NCBI GenBank assembly: GCA_029261155.1
Contig: JAJDBW010000048.1
Span: 1 to 64,000 of the forward strand
Length of the DNA stretch: 64,000 nt
Direction: 5' to 3'
Source: Nitrospirota bacterium
GTDB taxonomy: Bacteria; Nitrospirota; Nitrospiria; SBBL01; JAADHI01
Shown piece after piece: positions 50,665-59,696 of this stretch. A program made the translations under genes and the position numbers. How positions within the stretch are numbered: the stretch's first letter is position 1; each line of letters opens with the position of its first letter. The notes beneath the pieces are model-generated. The model was not told the origin of the DNA, did no database searches, and worked only from the letters and a program-made list of their open reading frames with translations.

Positions 50665-51582
50665 TTATTTTTTTCTAAACCAGTCTACGGTGTGTGACAA
50701 GCCTTCTTCAAGGGGCACGACGGCTTCCCATTCGCCCGCTTCATATATTTTGCTAAAATCGAGACAACTGCGCATCTGTTCTCCCTTTTTTTCAGGGCCG
50801 TGGACCTCTTTTACATCCGCAGACGTTATTTTAGCTAAGGCATGAAAAAGTTGGTTGACCGAGGTCTCCTTGCCTGTGCCGATGTTAAAGGTATCGTTGA
50901 TCTTTTTATTAATCACCGCCATATTGGCTTCGACAACATCGTTGACATAGACATAGTCGCGCGTTTGATTGCCCGTCCCATTGATAAAGGGTTGTTCTCC
51001 ATTGAGCATCATGCGGGTGAAGATGGCGACGACGCCGGCTTCGCCGTGGGGATCTTGACGCGGGCCATAGACGTTTCCATAGCGTAGTGCCGTATAGTCG
51101 AGACCGCATACTTTTTGGTAATAATAAAGGTAATGTTCGCTCGATAATTTACTTACCCCATAGGGTGAGAGCGGGTGGGTGGGATGGGTCTCCGGTGCGG
51201 GGAATTGGGATTGATCGCCGTAAATCGCGCCTCCTGAAGACGCGAAGACCACTCTGCGCGAACCATTTTTGACGGCGCAATCGAGAAGGTTGAGAAGGCC
51301 AATGATATTACTTTTTGCGTCAAAAGCCGGGTCGGCCACGGATTTACGGACATCCATTTGGGCGGCGTGATGGCTAATTAATTCAGGGCGTTCTTTTTGG
51401 AAAACGCGTTCGAGTCGGCTGCTCGTAATATCGAGCTTATAAAAAGTAGCAGCCTTGTTCAGGTTTTTCTTTTTGCCCGTGGAGAGGTTATCGACCACCA
51501 CGACCTCATGTCCTTCTTCAATTAAGCGATCGACGAGGTGAGAACCAATAAATCCTGCCCCCCCAGTCACCAATATCTTCAT
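50665..51582 (-). CDS. NAD-dependent epimerase/dehydratase, UDP-glucose 4-epimerase-like
   Basis: The 305-residue SDR-extended enzyme has the nucleotide motif GGAGFIGSHLVDRL, an aspartate in VVVDNLSTG, the sugar-binding ASSGGAIYG serine and the catalytic Tyr-Lys in SPYGVSKLSSEHYL. The closest usual function is GalE (UDP-glucose/galactose interconversion) or a related UDP-sugar epimerase. Activity could differ, since substrate selection depends on residues not decided here. It stands alone, with no glycan operon next to it. Cytoplasmic. Confidence 0.88.
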   Translation of the reverse strand: MKILVTGGAGFIGSHLVDRLIEEGHEVVVVDNLSTGKKKNLNKAATFYKLDITSSRLERVFQKERPELISHHAAQMDVRKSVADPAFDAKSNIIGLLNLLDCAVKNGSRRVVFASSGGAIYGDQSQFPAPETHPTHPLSPYGVSKLSSEHYLYYYQKVCGLDYTALRYGNVYGPRQDPHGEAGVVAIFTRMMLNGEQPFINGTGNQTRDYVYVNDVVEANMAVINKKINDTFNIGTGKETSVNQLFHALAKITSADVKEVHGPEKKGEQMRSCLDFSKIYEAGEWEAVVPLEEGLSHTVDWFRKK

Positions 51583-51776
51583 CTCTTTCTCCTATTATCC
51601 AAACGGTAGATCCGGTTCTGTTTCCCGACCGGGGCCCTTGCAGATCAGAGGGTTTGGTTTTGCGAAGTTGAACCCAATAAAACGATTGCGTCTTCGAAAT
51701 GCAAATCCCCCCCTTCTATTGTTAAAGATAGCTCATAAACGAGTCTTGCACAACTGGCGTCCATTTTGAGTCGCGT

Positions 51777-52550
51777 TTAAATCTCATCTCCACACTTTTT
51801 AAAATAGATTAGGAATTCGACATTGCCTTTTTGCCCCTTAATTGGCGATGTGATGAGCCCCTTTTCTTGAAGCCGCCATTCCTCCGCCTTGTCGCGGATT
51901 TGAGCAATGACCGTCTGGTGCTTGACGGGGTCTTTTACAATGCCCCCTTTGCCCACTGCATTTTTGCCCACTTCAAACTGGGGTTTAATGAGGGCGATGA
52001 GGCGTCCGTTTTTCTTCAGGAGGGGAAGGACGGATGGAATGACGATGTGAAGTGAAATGAAGGACACATCGATGGTGATCAGGTCAAGGGTTTCAGGAAC
52101 GAGTGCTGTTGGCAGATAGCGAATGTTTTGACGTTCTAAAACCACAACACGCTTGTCTTGCCGAAGGGGCCAGGCCAGCTGACCATAACCCACATCAACG
52201 GCATAGACGCGGTTTGCCCCTTTTTTTAATAAGCAATCTGTAAATCCGCCGGTGGATGCGCCGACATCCATGGCCACCCCGCCGGAGATATCGATTTCAA
52301 AATCCTTGAGCGCAGCTTCGAGTTTTAGGCCCCCGCGACTGACATAAGGAAAACTTTGTTTCAGCAGAACGATCTCTGCGTTTGAGTCAACCTGCGCCCC
52401 CGCGCTCTGCGTTTTTTTCCCGTTGACCAAGACCTCGCCGCACAAGATCAAGGCCTTGGCCCGTTCGCGGCTTTCGGTGAACCCCCTCAGAACGAGCAGG
52501 GTATCCAAACGTTCTTTCGATTGTTTTTTGTCCAACAGGGCTGATTTCAA
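51777..52550 (-). CDS. tlyA: TlyA-family rRNA 2'-O-methyltransferase
   Basis: The 257-residue protein has an N-terminal S4 domain (ERLDTLLVLRGFTESRERAK) and a FtsJ-like methyltransferase domain: SRGGLKLEAAL, then the SAM-binding VAMDVGASTGGFTDCLL, YAVDVGYGQL and the catalytic IALIKPQFEVGK. TlyA methylates 16S and 23S rRNA in mycobacteria, and members are often annotated as hemolysin A. It sits downstream of dxs in the usual xseB-ispA-dxs-tlyA order, though about 200 bp separates it from dxs. Confidence 0.9.
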   Translation of the reverse strand: MKSALLDKKQSKERLDTLLVLRGFTESRERAKALILCGEVLVNGKKTQSAGAQVDSNAEIVLLKQSFPYVSRGGLKLEAALKDFEIDISGGVAMDVGASTGGFTDCLLKKGANRVYAVDVGYGQLAWPLRQDKRVVVLERQNIRYLPTALVPETLDLITIDVSFISLHIVIPSVLPLLKKNGRLIALIKPQFEVGKNAVGKGGIVKDPVKHQTVIAQIRDKAEEWRLQEKGLITSPIKGQKGNVEFLIYFKKCGDEI

Positions 52551-52754
52551 ATGGGTTCAATTGTGAGTGCAGGCTGCTTCGAAATAATTAAATCAATCTC
52601 GGGCTTTGCATGGTCAATGATCTGGAATGGCCAACACGGAAGCCATCGCCTTAAGGGCAATACGTCAGTGGACACTTCTTCCAATCAGTGGGGTTTGTCC
52701 CCGTTTTGAATTGGGATTGAGGTGAGATGAATAAACGTGTTTTTGAGCAAGTTC

Positions 52755-54719
52755 CTAGCGTCCAACTTTGACACGCCGGGAGGACGTGACTTTATCCTCG
52801 GGTGCGTAATGGGTTTTATCGTTTTGGTTTTCGACAAATTGAGAAACAAAGCGAACAATGCCTTCGGGATCGAGTCCGAGTTTTTCCCGAAGTAAATTTT
52901 GCGGTCCATGTTCGATAAAGTGATCTGGAATGCCCATTCGCCGAAGAGAGAAGGCAGGGCGGGTGCCCGCTTGTTTTTCTTCTTCCAAGATGGCAAGTAC
53001 GGATTCCCCGAAGCCGCCGTTTAAGGCATGTTCTTCGACGGTGACGATTTTTTCGCATCGTTTGCCGAGGGCGACGAGGAGATCTCGATCAATGGGTTTG
53101 GCAAAGCGGGCGTTGGCCACGCCGGCCGTGATCCCGTTTTTCTTCAATTGGGCTGCCGCCTCTAAGGCAGGATAAACCATACTTCCAAGGGCGAGGATTG
53201 CGACATCCCAGGTTTTATCGCTTTCGCCCAGAAGGATCTCTCCTTTTCCAATCGACAGGGCCTTTGGGCGATCGTCCATGGGGACGCCAATCGCCGATCC
53301 GCGCGGATAGCGGATAGCTACGGGCTGATCTAAGTGTAAGGCGGTCGCGAGCATGTGTTGCAGCTCGTTTTCGTCTTTGGGCGCCATCAATATTAAATTC
53401 GGAATGCCTTTTAAATAGGCGATATCGAAGGTGCCGTTATGTGTCGGTCCGTCCTCCCCAACCAGGCCGGCCCGATCAAGGCAAAACACAACGGGGAGGT
53501 TTTGTATGGCAACATCGTGGACAATCTGATCGAAACCGCGCTGCAAAAAGGTTGAATAGATCGCGACGAAGGGCCGTAGGCCATCCGCCGCCATGCCTGC
53601 TGCCATGGTAACGGCGTGTTGTTCCGAGATGCCGACGTCGTAAAAGCGGTTCGGAAAGGTATTCGCAAACTGGTTGAGCCCCGTGCCGTCCGGCATGGCG
53701 GCGGTAATGGCGACGATTCTTGGATCGTCCGTTGCCAATTGGATCAAGCTTTTTGCAAAACTGCCGGTATAGGACGGCGCAGATGATTTTTTTTTCGCGT
53801 GGCCGGTTTCAAGATGAAAAGAGGGCTTCCCGTGGAATCCGGCCGGATTGGCTTCAGCGAGGGGGTAGCCCTTCCCTTTTTTCGTTACAACGTGTACTAG
53901 AATTGGACCCTTGAGTTCCTTCACGTTTTCGAAGATGGTTAAAAGATGGTCGATCTCGTGTCCGTCGAAGGGCCCGAAATATCGAAAACCCAATTCTTCG
54001 AAAAAGAGACCCGGAACGATCAAACCTTTTACGGATTCTTCGGCCCGTCGGGCGGCCTTTAGCATGGGGTGGCCGATTTTTGGAATTGTTTTCAGTAAAG
54101 TGGCCGTCTCGCTTTTCACCCTTGTATAGAGTTTTCCAGTAAGTATTCGGTTTAAATAGGAGGAAAAGGCGCCCACGTTCTTTGAAATAGACATCTCATT
54201 GTCATTTAAAACGACGATGAGGTTTCGTTTTAACGCGCCGGCATGGTTTAGGGCTTCATAGGCCATACCGGCGGTCATCGATCCATCTCCGATAACCGCC
54301 ACCACGTGGTGTTTTTCCCCTTTTTGTTCCCGTGCCTCGACCATGCCCAGTGCAGCTGAAATTGAGGTGCCAGCGTGGCCCGCGCCAAAGGTGTCGAATT
54401 CACTTTCAGCGCGAGAGAGGAAGCCGCTCATGCCGCCGTATTGGCGCAAGGTCGAAAATATTTTTTGGCGGCCCGTTAAAAGTTTGTGGGGATAGGCCTG
54501 GTGCCCGGTGTCCCATACGAGACGATCGTGCGGCGTATCGAAACAGCGGTGCAAGGCGATGGCCAACTCCACTGCGCCAAGACTGGCCCCAAGATGACCG
54601 CCGAGTGTGGAAACGGTTTTGAGGATGACCGCCCGGATTTCTTCGGCGAGTTGTGGGAGCTCTTCTTTGGGAACCTTATTTAAATCCTTCGGATGCTCGA
54701 TTTGATCTAAACGTGACAT
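52755..54719 (-). CDS. dxs: 1-deoxy-D-xylulose-5-phosphate synthase
   Basis: The enzyme joins pyruvate and glyceraldehyde 3-phosphate to make DXP, the first step of the MEP pathway, with thiamine diphosphate. I chose the ATG at 54719 ([15 protein letters not shown]), which lies 2 bp after the ispA stop and gives 654 residues, the normal length; the frame extends 51 codons upstream inside ispA. Signatures are [13 protein letters not shown], the ThDP motif [36 protein letters not shown] and [15 protein letters not shown]. It is cytoplasmic and co-transcribed with ispA and xseB. Confidence 0.95.
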   Translation of the reverse strand: MSRLDQIEHPKDLNKVPKEELPQLAEEIRAVILKTVSTLGGHLGASLGAVELAIALHRCFDTPHDRLVWDTGHQAYPHKLLTGRQKIFSTLRQYGGMSGFLSRAESEFDTFGAGHAGTSISAALGMVEAREQKGEKHHVVAVIGDGSMTAGMAYEALNHAGALKRNLIVVLNDNEMSISKNVGAFSSYLNRILTGKLYTRVKSETATLLKTIPKIGHPMLKAARRAEESVKGLIVPGLFFEELGFRYFGPFDGHEIDHLLTIFENVKELKGPILVHVVTKKGKGYPLAEANPAGFHGKPSFHLETGHAKKKSSAPSYTGSFAKSLIQLATDDPRIVAITAAMPDGTGLNQFANTFPNRFYDVGISEQHAVTMAAGMAADGLRPFVAIYSTFLQRGFDQIVHDVAIQNLPVVFCLDRAGLVGEDGPTHNGTFDIAYLKGIPNLILMAPKDENELQHMLATALHLDQPVAIRYPRGSAIGVPMDDRPKALSIGKGEILLGESDKTWDVAILALGSMVYPALEAAAQLKKNGITAGVANARFAKPIDRDLLVALGKRCEKIVTVEEHALNGGFGESVLAILEEEKQAGTRPAFSLRRMGIPDHFIEHGPQNLLREKLGLDPEGIVRFVSQFVENQNDKTHYAPEDKVTSSRRVKVGR

Positions 54720-54721
54720 AT

Positions 54722-55636
54722 TTATTTTTCCCGGTGGGTAATATAATAAGCAATGTGACGAAGTGAATCGGCTTCCGGTCCAAAAGACTTGAGGGATTCG
54801 AGGGCTTCCTCGATCAAAACCGCGGCCTCTTTTTTTGCCCGCGAAACCCCGACCAATGCGGGATAGGTCCATTTGCCTCGTGTTTGATCATTTCCGACGG
54901 GTTTGCCTAAGGTTTCTTCTTTGCCTTCGACGTCGAGAATGTCGTCGGCGATCTGAAAGGCCAAGCCGGCCTTCTCTCCGAATGCCGTTAATTGAGATAA
55001 CTTTTTTGGCCCGGCGCCACCGAGAATACCCCCAATGCGGATTGCGGCGCGAATGAGGACACCCGTTTTATGGGTATGGATCTCTTTGAGTTTCTCGAGA
55101 TAGAGCCCTTCCTTCCCTTGCGACTCGATGTCGTTGAGTTGCCCCCCGACCATCCCTGTGCTTCCAGAGGCAGATCCCAGTTCCAAGATGATCTTAAGCA
55201 CCTTTTTAGGAGACACGGAAGCGGCCAGCCCTTTTTCCGCAATCATGGTGAAAGCAGCGGTTAAAAGTGCATCGCCGGTTAAGATGGCGGTCGCTTCGCC
55301 GAACATTTTATGATTCGTTAATTTACCCCTGCGGTAGGTGTCGTTATCCATGGCAGGAAGATCATCGTGAACCAGCGAATAGGTGTGAAGCAACTCGATG
55401 GCCGCGGCGAAGGGAAGTGCCACTTCACTTCTGCCACCAACGGACTCGCAAGCGGCTAGGCATAGGATAGGCCGAATCCGTTTCCCTCCGGCGAAGAGCG
55501 AATAGCGTATTGCTTCGTGAATCAGCGCGGGTTCGCAGGTGGGGCCGGGCAGGTAGGATTCCAGCACCCGATCCACTTCGGATCGTCGTTTGTTCAGGTA
55601 GGATTTAAGGTTTCCGTTCATCTTCATATCGTGCAA
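54722..55636 (-). CDS. ispA: Polyprenyl (farnesyl/geranylgeranyl) diphosphate synthase
   Basis: The 304-residue trans-prenyltransferase has the first aspartate-rich motif in [11 protein letters not shown] (DDxxD) and the second in [13 protein letters not shown] (DDxxD). Other blocks are [14 protein letters not shown] and [20 protein letters not shown]. It extends isopentenyl diphosphate chains; the product length (C15 or C20) is not certain from sequence alone. The start is TTG at 55636 or one of two following ATGs. It sits between xseB and dxs, 2 bp from the dxs start. Cytoplasmic. Confidence 0.93.
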   Translation of the reverse strand: MHDMKMNGNLKSYLNKRRSEVDRVLESYLPGPTCEPALIHEAIRYSLFAGGKRIRPILCLAACESVGGRSEVALPFAAAIELLHTYSLVHDDLPAMDNDTYRRGKLTNHKMFGEATAILTGDALLTAAFTMIAEKGLAASVSPKKVLKIILELGSASGSTGMVGGQLNDIESQGKEGLYLEKLKEIHTHKTGVLIRAAIRIGGILGGAGPKKLSQLTAFGEKAGLAFQIADDILDVEGKEETLGKPVGNDQTRGKWTYPALVGVSRAKKEAAVLIEEALESLKSFGPEADSLRHIAYYITHREK

Positions 55637-55641
55637 AGGGT

Positions 55642-55878
55642 CTAGGACCTTTCGTCTTCGAGCTCAAAGGCCTGCGTTTCCTTCCGCCCGCCCTTTCCTT
55701 CGATGAGGATTTCGACCTTTTTTTCCGTTTCTTCTAAGGTCTTAAGGCAGCTTTTCGAGAGGCGAATGCCTTCCTCAAATATTTTCAGCGCCTCTTCTAA
55801 GGGAAGGTCCCCTTTTTCGAGTGATTTTACTTTTTCTTCAAGACGGGAGAGCGCCGTTTCAAACTTGAGTTGGGCCAC
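55642..55878 (-). CDS. xseB: Exodeoxyribonuclease VII small subunit
   Basis: The 78-residue protein has the XseB pattern: KFETALSRLEEKVKSLEKGD, LPLEEALKIFEEGIRLSKSC and LKTLEETEKKVEIL. I chose GTG at 55878, which lies 6 nt after GGAG and gives the usual length; an ATG at 55926 would add 16 unmatched residues. The large subunit (xseA) is not adjacent; the next gene on the right is a LolA-like protein after about 390 bp. The order xseB-ispA-dxs is common in bacteria. Confidence 0.9.
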   Translation of the reverse strand: MAQLKFETALSRLEEKVKSLEKGDLPLEEALKIFEEGIRLSKSCLKTLEETEKKVEILIEGKGGRKETQAFELEDERS

Positions 55879-56265
55879 CGATACTCCGGTATGTGGGAAT
55901 AAGATAAAGGTGTGTTCATTATACAAAAGACCAGCGGCAGGTCAAGGGATTTCTCGTCAGGGGGTATTGTCACTTACCGAGCGAGGTCATCATTTCGACG
56001 GAAAGTCAAAGGTGAAATCTTGTGGTTCTTTTCTTCGTCTTATATGGATACAGCTAGGTCGGCGTTCAATGCTGCCTTTGATGTGAGATTGAATGTTTGA
56101 ATAAAGTGAAAGGATCGTCTTGAATCCGGTGCGTCGCCCGAAAATAATGCGCCTTGAGAAGGAAAACGATGGCCTATCACTGAGTCGAAGTGAAGGCCTG
56201 AAATCTTGATTTAAAATATAAAGGGAATGTAGAACAGAGCCCTTTGCGATGGGCCTTGTTTTTGT
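55879..56265. other. Intergenic stretch, no gene recognised
   Basis: About 390 bp between xseB and the LolA-like gene. No gene, tRNA or strong terminator was found. Short GC-rich pairings such as GCCC/GGGC near 56240-56260 are too weak to call a terminator. Confidence 0.4.
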
Positions 56266-57132
56266 CTAACGTCGAATCCCTGTTTTGAGCGAGCGTTCTG
56301 TAAAGTCGCTGTCTTCTAGACCAATATTGACTTCCAGATCTTCCACTTCGAAGAGGGTTCGGTGACCGTTTTGAACGTTGGTGACGTTCGTTTTTTTCCA
56401 GACAAACAGTTCGTCAATTGTTTGCCAATCGATGGTTTGTCGTTTCAGTAACTTTTTATTGCGGTCATAGTAATCTATTTTTAAAATGGTCCAATCCTTT
56501 TTCGAAATCCACGAGATTTTTTTGCTGTAGAGGCTCTCTTTTTCCCGGGGTAGGCTTTCGACGACATAGCTCGGCGTGCCACGATAGTCTTCTTCCTTCA
56601 GGAATTTGTGATCGTCTTCGTCCAGCCGCCGCTGTCCCATGTCGCCAAAGGTAAGATCGGAGCCAAGGAAGGCGTCGTTTTGGTCTTGGGCGGAAATTCG
56701 CCGAACCATACGAAGCGCTGGCAGGTAGAGCCAGAGATCATCGGGCTTATTTTTTTCGGAATAGTCCCAGATCAAAAAAGACACGCCGCGCGAATCGGGC
56801 GGAAATTCGGTGGAAAGGAGCATTTTGCTGTCGATGCCTTCCGTAGCGCGGTAATTTTTCCAAAACCGGAGCGCGACAATTTTTTTGATCGAGCCGTCGC
56901 GTTCGATCAGGCTGAGGTTGACGGTGTTTTTTTGATCTCCGACTTCATAGATCAAATCCCGCGATCGTTTGATGATTGCTTCGCCGTCCAGAGGGCCGTC
57001 TTGCGCGCCAACCCATTGGACCGGAAGGAGGGTGAAAGCGATAAGAAGAAAGACAGTTGTTTGAATGCCTTGGAGGCCGGTCATCCTATTGGAGCGAAAT
57101 GAACGACATCGAATGAAGTGGCTTTGTATCAT
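56266..57132 (-). CDS. Outer-membrane lipoprotein-sorting-like (LolA-fold) protein
   Basis: The 288-residue exported protein (signal TTVFLLIAFTLLPVQWVGA) has the fold of lipoprotein-sorting proteins and related DUF4292-type members: IIKRSRDLIYEVGDQKNTVNL, LLSTEFPPDSRGVSFLIWDY, DDLWLYLPALRMVRRISAQD and FLGSDLTFGDMG. The latter two are the typical LolA-like pair associated with RND-type or lipid transport systems. It probably carries a lipid or lipoprotein through the periplasm. The ATG follows GGGAG by 5 nt. It lies 28 bp after the methyltransferase gene, so it may be co-transcribed with it. Confidence 0.82.
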   Translation of the reverse strand: MIQSHFIRCRSFRSNRMTGLQGIQTTVFLLIAFTLLPVQWVGAQDGPLDGEAIIKRSRDLIYEVGDQKNTVNLSLIERDGSIKKIVALRFWKNYRATEGIDSKMLLSTEFPPDSRGVSFLIWDYSEKNKPDDLWLYLPALRMVRRISAQDQNDAFLGSDLTFGDMGQRRLDEDDHKFLKEEDYRGTPSYVVESLPREKESLYSKKISWISKKDWTILKIDYYDRNKKLLKRQTIDWQTIDELFVWKKTNVTNVQNGHRTLFEVEDLEVNIGLEDSDFTERSLKTGIRR

Positions 57133-57160
57133 GATCTCCCTTGCTTCCGTTCCGCCTGAA

Positions 57161-58273
57161 TTACTTTTTGGGCTTCTCTCCTAATAATACTACAAAAGGA
57201 CTGGGTTCGGAGAGTTGCACTGTTTTTACTTTCCTGAATCCGCAGGCACGCATCCACTCCGAGACCTCTTTTTCGGAATAGGCGGCTCCACCCGGGGTGT
57301 GGATGAGTTGGTTGACGCCGATGAGGGCCGAGAGGGCCGGACCGGTTTTTTCGCGGTTGAGCATTTGGTCTTGCACTAGGATCATTCCGCCCGGATCGAT
57401 GGCTCGGTAGGCATTCTTGAGGATTTTCTTCACGACCTTCGGTGACTCTTGATTAAACATCGAAGAGAGCAGTACGCTGTCATAGCCTTTTCCAAAGGTA
57501 TCGGTCAAGTAATTACCAGGCCGCCGTGCAACCCGATCCGCCATGCCCAAACTGCCAACAATCTCGCTGGTGATCTCGAGGGTTTGTGGAAGATCCAAAA
57601 CAGTGGCCTTCAATCCTTTATTTTTTTGACAAAACTTGACGCAAAAGGTGCCGGGCCCTCCGGCGACATCGAGCAGATGTTTGCGTCCAGAAAAATCGAT
57701 ATCCTTGGCGAGGAGATTGCCTTGGCCCAAGGCCCGGTAGTGCATGCCGTAGATATAGTTCCGGAGCGCTTCTGGTCCTTGATCGTGCGGTTTGCCAACC
57801 ACGGGTGCGCCCTTGACGACCGCATCGTACAAATCGCCCCAGGCCGGATACCAACTGTCGAACATCGATACAATGCCGCCTTGAAAAGTGGGACTTCCTT
57901 TTACCAAAAAGGCATTGCTGAGTTTGTTGTTGCGATATCGGCCGCCTTTTTGGCTGAGTAGGCCCAGCGAGACAACGGCGACAAGCAAGATTTCCAGGCC
58001 GCGCGGATCAGCCTTGCATGCGGTGGCAAGTTGTTTTGCCGTCGCGGTGCGTCCTTTTAATCGGGTAAAAATATCGAGCCGAACTGCGGTATGCAGCACC
58101 TTCGACTGCCAATAGGCGGAGCTAATGCCCATCACCGCCATGGGGTCTAAGGCCGCAGCGCTCTGCGTTTTTTTTGAGGTGCTTTTTCCCTTTTGTTTTT
58201 TTATTGCCGTACTTTTTACAGTGGACGGTTTTTTAAGGCGTGCAGCTTTTTTCTTTGTTGCGGTGTTTTGCAT
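57161..58273 (-). CDS. SAM-dependent O-methyltransferase (family 2) with basic N-terminal tail
   Basis: The 370-residue enzyme resembles plant-type O-methyltransferases: a dimerisation domain (AYWQSKVLHTAVRLDIFTRL), a SAM-binding loop HLLDVAGGPGTFCVKF, DLPQTL, and the family segment YDSVLLSSMFNQESPKVVKK. The first 45 residues are Lys/Thr/Ser-rich with many AKK-type repeats, like a histone-H1 tail, which is unusual for this family. The catalytic histidine found in plant enzymes is not evident (MFNQ). The substrate is unknown. It is adjacent to the ABC exporter and the histidine phosphatase. Confidence 0.85.
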   Translation of the reverse strand: MQNTATKKKAARLKKPSTVKSTAIKKQKGKSTSKKTQSAAALDPMAVMGISSAYWQSKVLHTAVRLDIFTRLKGRTATAKQLATACKADPRGLEILLVAVVSLGLLSQKGGRYRNNKLSNAFLVKGSPTFQGGIVSMFDSWYPAWGDLYDAVVKGAPVVGKPHDQGPEALRNYIYGMHYRALGQGNLLAKDIDFSGRKHLLDVAGGPGTFCVKFCQKNKGLKATVLDLPQTLEITSEIVGSLGMADRVARRPGNYLTDTFGKGYDSVLLSSMFNQESPKVVKKILKNAYRAIDPGGMILVQDQMLNREKTGPALSALIGVNQLIHTPGGAAYSEKEVSEWMRACGFRKVKTVQLSEPSPFVVLLGEKPKK

Positions 58274-58291
58274 GGGCGTCTCCTCTTTACG

Positions 58292-58921
58292 CTAAGGCAT
58301 ATAAGATAGGGTATGCAGGTTAGGCCATTGATCGGTAAATTCGATTTCTGTGATTGAAGCGTTGGCAATTATTAAACGTTTAAAATTGACGATCGGCATG
58401 CCGATCGCGGCGGAGACCAGCATGCGAATAGGGCCGACATGGGTGACCGCTAAAATAATTTGTTCAGGATGGCGGGAGATGAGTTCTCGAACCGTTTCTT
58501 TGACGCGAATGGAAAATTCGAATAAGGATTCGCCCCCCGAGGGAACAAAATTGACAACATCTTCCCTCCAGGCTTTCCATTCCTCCAGGAATTGCGCTTT
58601 AATTTCAGGAGGGGTTAAGCCGCCCCAGGCCCCAAAGTTTCGCTCCCGCAAGCCTTCGATGGTCTCCATTCTTATCCCGAGCTTTCCGCTAGCGAGCTTG
58701 GCAGTTTCCTGGGTTCTCCTGGAAGGACTCACATAGATGCCCGCAATCTTTCGTCCCTCATTTTGCAGACGACCTTCCCAAGCTTGGGCTTGCTTGATGC
58801 CGAGCGGGTTTAAGGGCGGGTCTTCGATCTCATCTGCGTAAAAGCGATTTTTCGCATAGTCGGTTTCACCGTGACGAAGGAGTAGAACACGAGGAGATTT
58901 TGTCTTTTGGTCGGTGGACAT
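58292..58921 (-). CDS. Histidine phosphatase family protein
   Basis: The enzyme belongs to the phosphoglycerate-mutase-like family. The catalytic RHGETDY is near the N-terminus, and GLRERNFGAWGGLTPPE, SGGESLFEFSIRVKET and the second His in AVTHVGPIRML follow. I chose ATG 58921 (MSTDQKTKSPRVLLLRHGE), giving 209 residues; the frame runs upstream into the permease gene but would add an unlikely 46-residue N-terminus. Substrate is unknown; relatives act on alpha-ribazole phosphate or sugar phosphates. It follows the permease by 4 bp. Confidence 0.88.
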   Translation of the reverse strand: MSTDQKTKSPRVLLLRHGETDYAKNRFYADEIEDPPLNPLGIKQAQAWEGRLQNEGRKIAGIYVSPSRRTQETAKLASGKLGIRMETIEGLRERNFGAWGGLTPPEIKAQFLEEWKAWREDVVNFVPSGGESLFEFSIRVKETVRELISRHPEQIILAVTHVGPIRMLVSAAIGMPIVNFKRLIIANASITEIEFTDQWPNLHTLSYMP

Positions 58922-58925
58922 CAGT

Positions 58926-59687
58926 TTACTCGGTTTTTTGAAAAATGGCGGCCGATACGGAGATCGCCGCAAAGGAAAAAAGTAACAGGATCGTAATGCT
59001 GGTGTAAAAAGGTTGAAGAAAGACGCCGCGATAGCAGGCGCGAACCGCTTCGACCCCATAGGTGACGGGATTAATCATGCTGACAAGTTGCATCCAAAAG
59101 GGCATGAAACTTTTTGGCACCAGGGCAGGCGAAAAAAAGAGCAGCGGCAGCGTCAGCATATTGCCCATAACGACAAGAGGTTCCTCACGTTTGAGCATCA
59201 TCGCCAATGTATTGGAGACGGCTGAAAACCCCACGGCCAGCATAAGAACGATAATCCAGATCCAAAAAATACCACCCCCGCTGGGCAGGCCCGCACCGAG
59301 CACGAAGGCCACGATGATAAGGAGGAAGACTTGAATGACGACGGTAAATCCGTTGTGCAGGAGTCGACTTAAAACAATAGACGAGCGATCGATGGGTGCC
59401 ACGAATAATTTTTCCATGATGCCATGTCTTAAATCGCGGAGCAGGCTCACACCCGACCAGGAGGCGCCAAAGAGCACGGTCATGACGATGATGCCCGGCG
59501 TGAGGAAATTAACGTAGTTATCTTCGGGAAATTGGGGCAGTTGAGAAAGGCCTTTAAAAAGCTGGCCGAAGATAACCAGCCACAAGAGGGGTTGGATGAG
59601 GCCGAAGAGGGTCCACATGGGCATGCGCCATGTGAGTGTGAGGTACTTAAAAAAGAGGTTTTTTATATCGAGTAGAAAATAAGGCAT
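58926..59687 (-). CDS. ABC-2 type transporter permease
   Basis: The 253-residue membrane protein has six hydrophobic segments: WTLFGLIQPLLWLVIFGQLF, GIIVMTVLFGASWSGVS, VVIQVFLLIIVAFVLGAGL, WIWIIVLMLAVGFSAVSNTL, MLTLPLLFFSPALVPKS and ITILLLFSFAAISVSAAI. Together with the ABC ATPase 9 bp upstream it forms an exporter of the DrrA/DrrB type. Substrates for such exporters range from drugs to lipids and polysaccharides; this one is unknown. Methyltransferase and phosphatase genes downstream suggest a shared small-molecule pathway. Confidence 0.88.
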   Translation of the reverse strand: MPYFLLDIKNLFFKYLTLTWRMPMWTLFGLIQPLLWLVIFGQLFKGLSQLPQFPEDNYVNFLTPGIIVMTVLFGASWSGVSLLRDLRHGIMEKLFVAPIDRSSIVLSRLLHNGFTVVIQVFLLIIVAFVLGAGLPSGGGIFWIWIIVLMLAVGFSAVSNTLAMMLKREEPLVVMGNMLTLPLLFFSPALVPKSFMPFWMQLVSMINPVTYGVEAVRACYRGVFLQPFYTSITILLLFSFAAISVSAAIFQKTE

Positions 59688-59696
59688 CGTAAGCGC

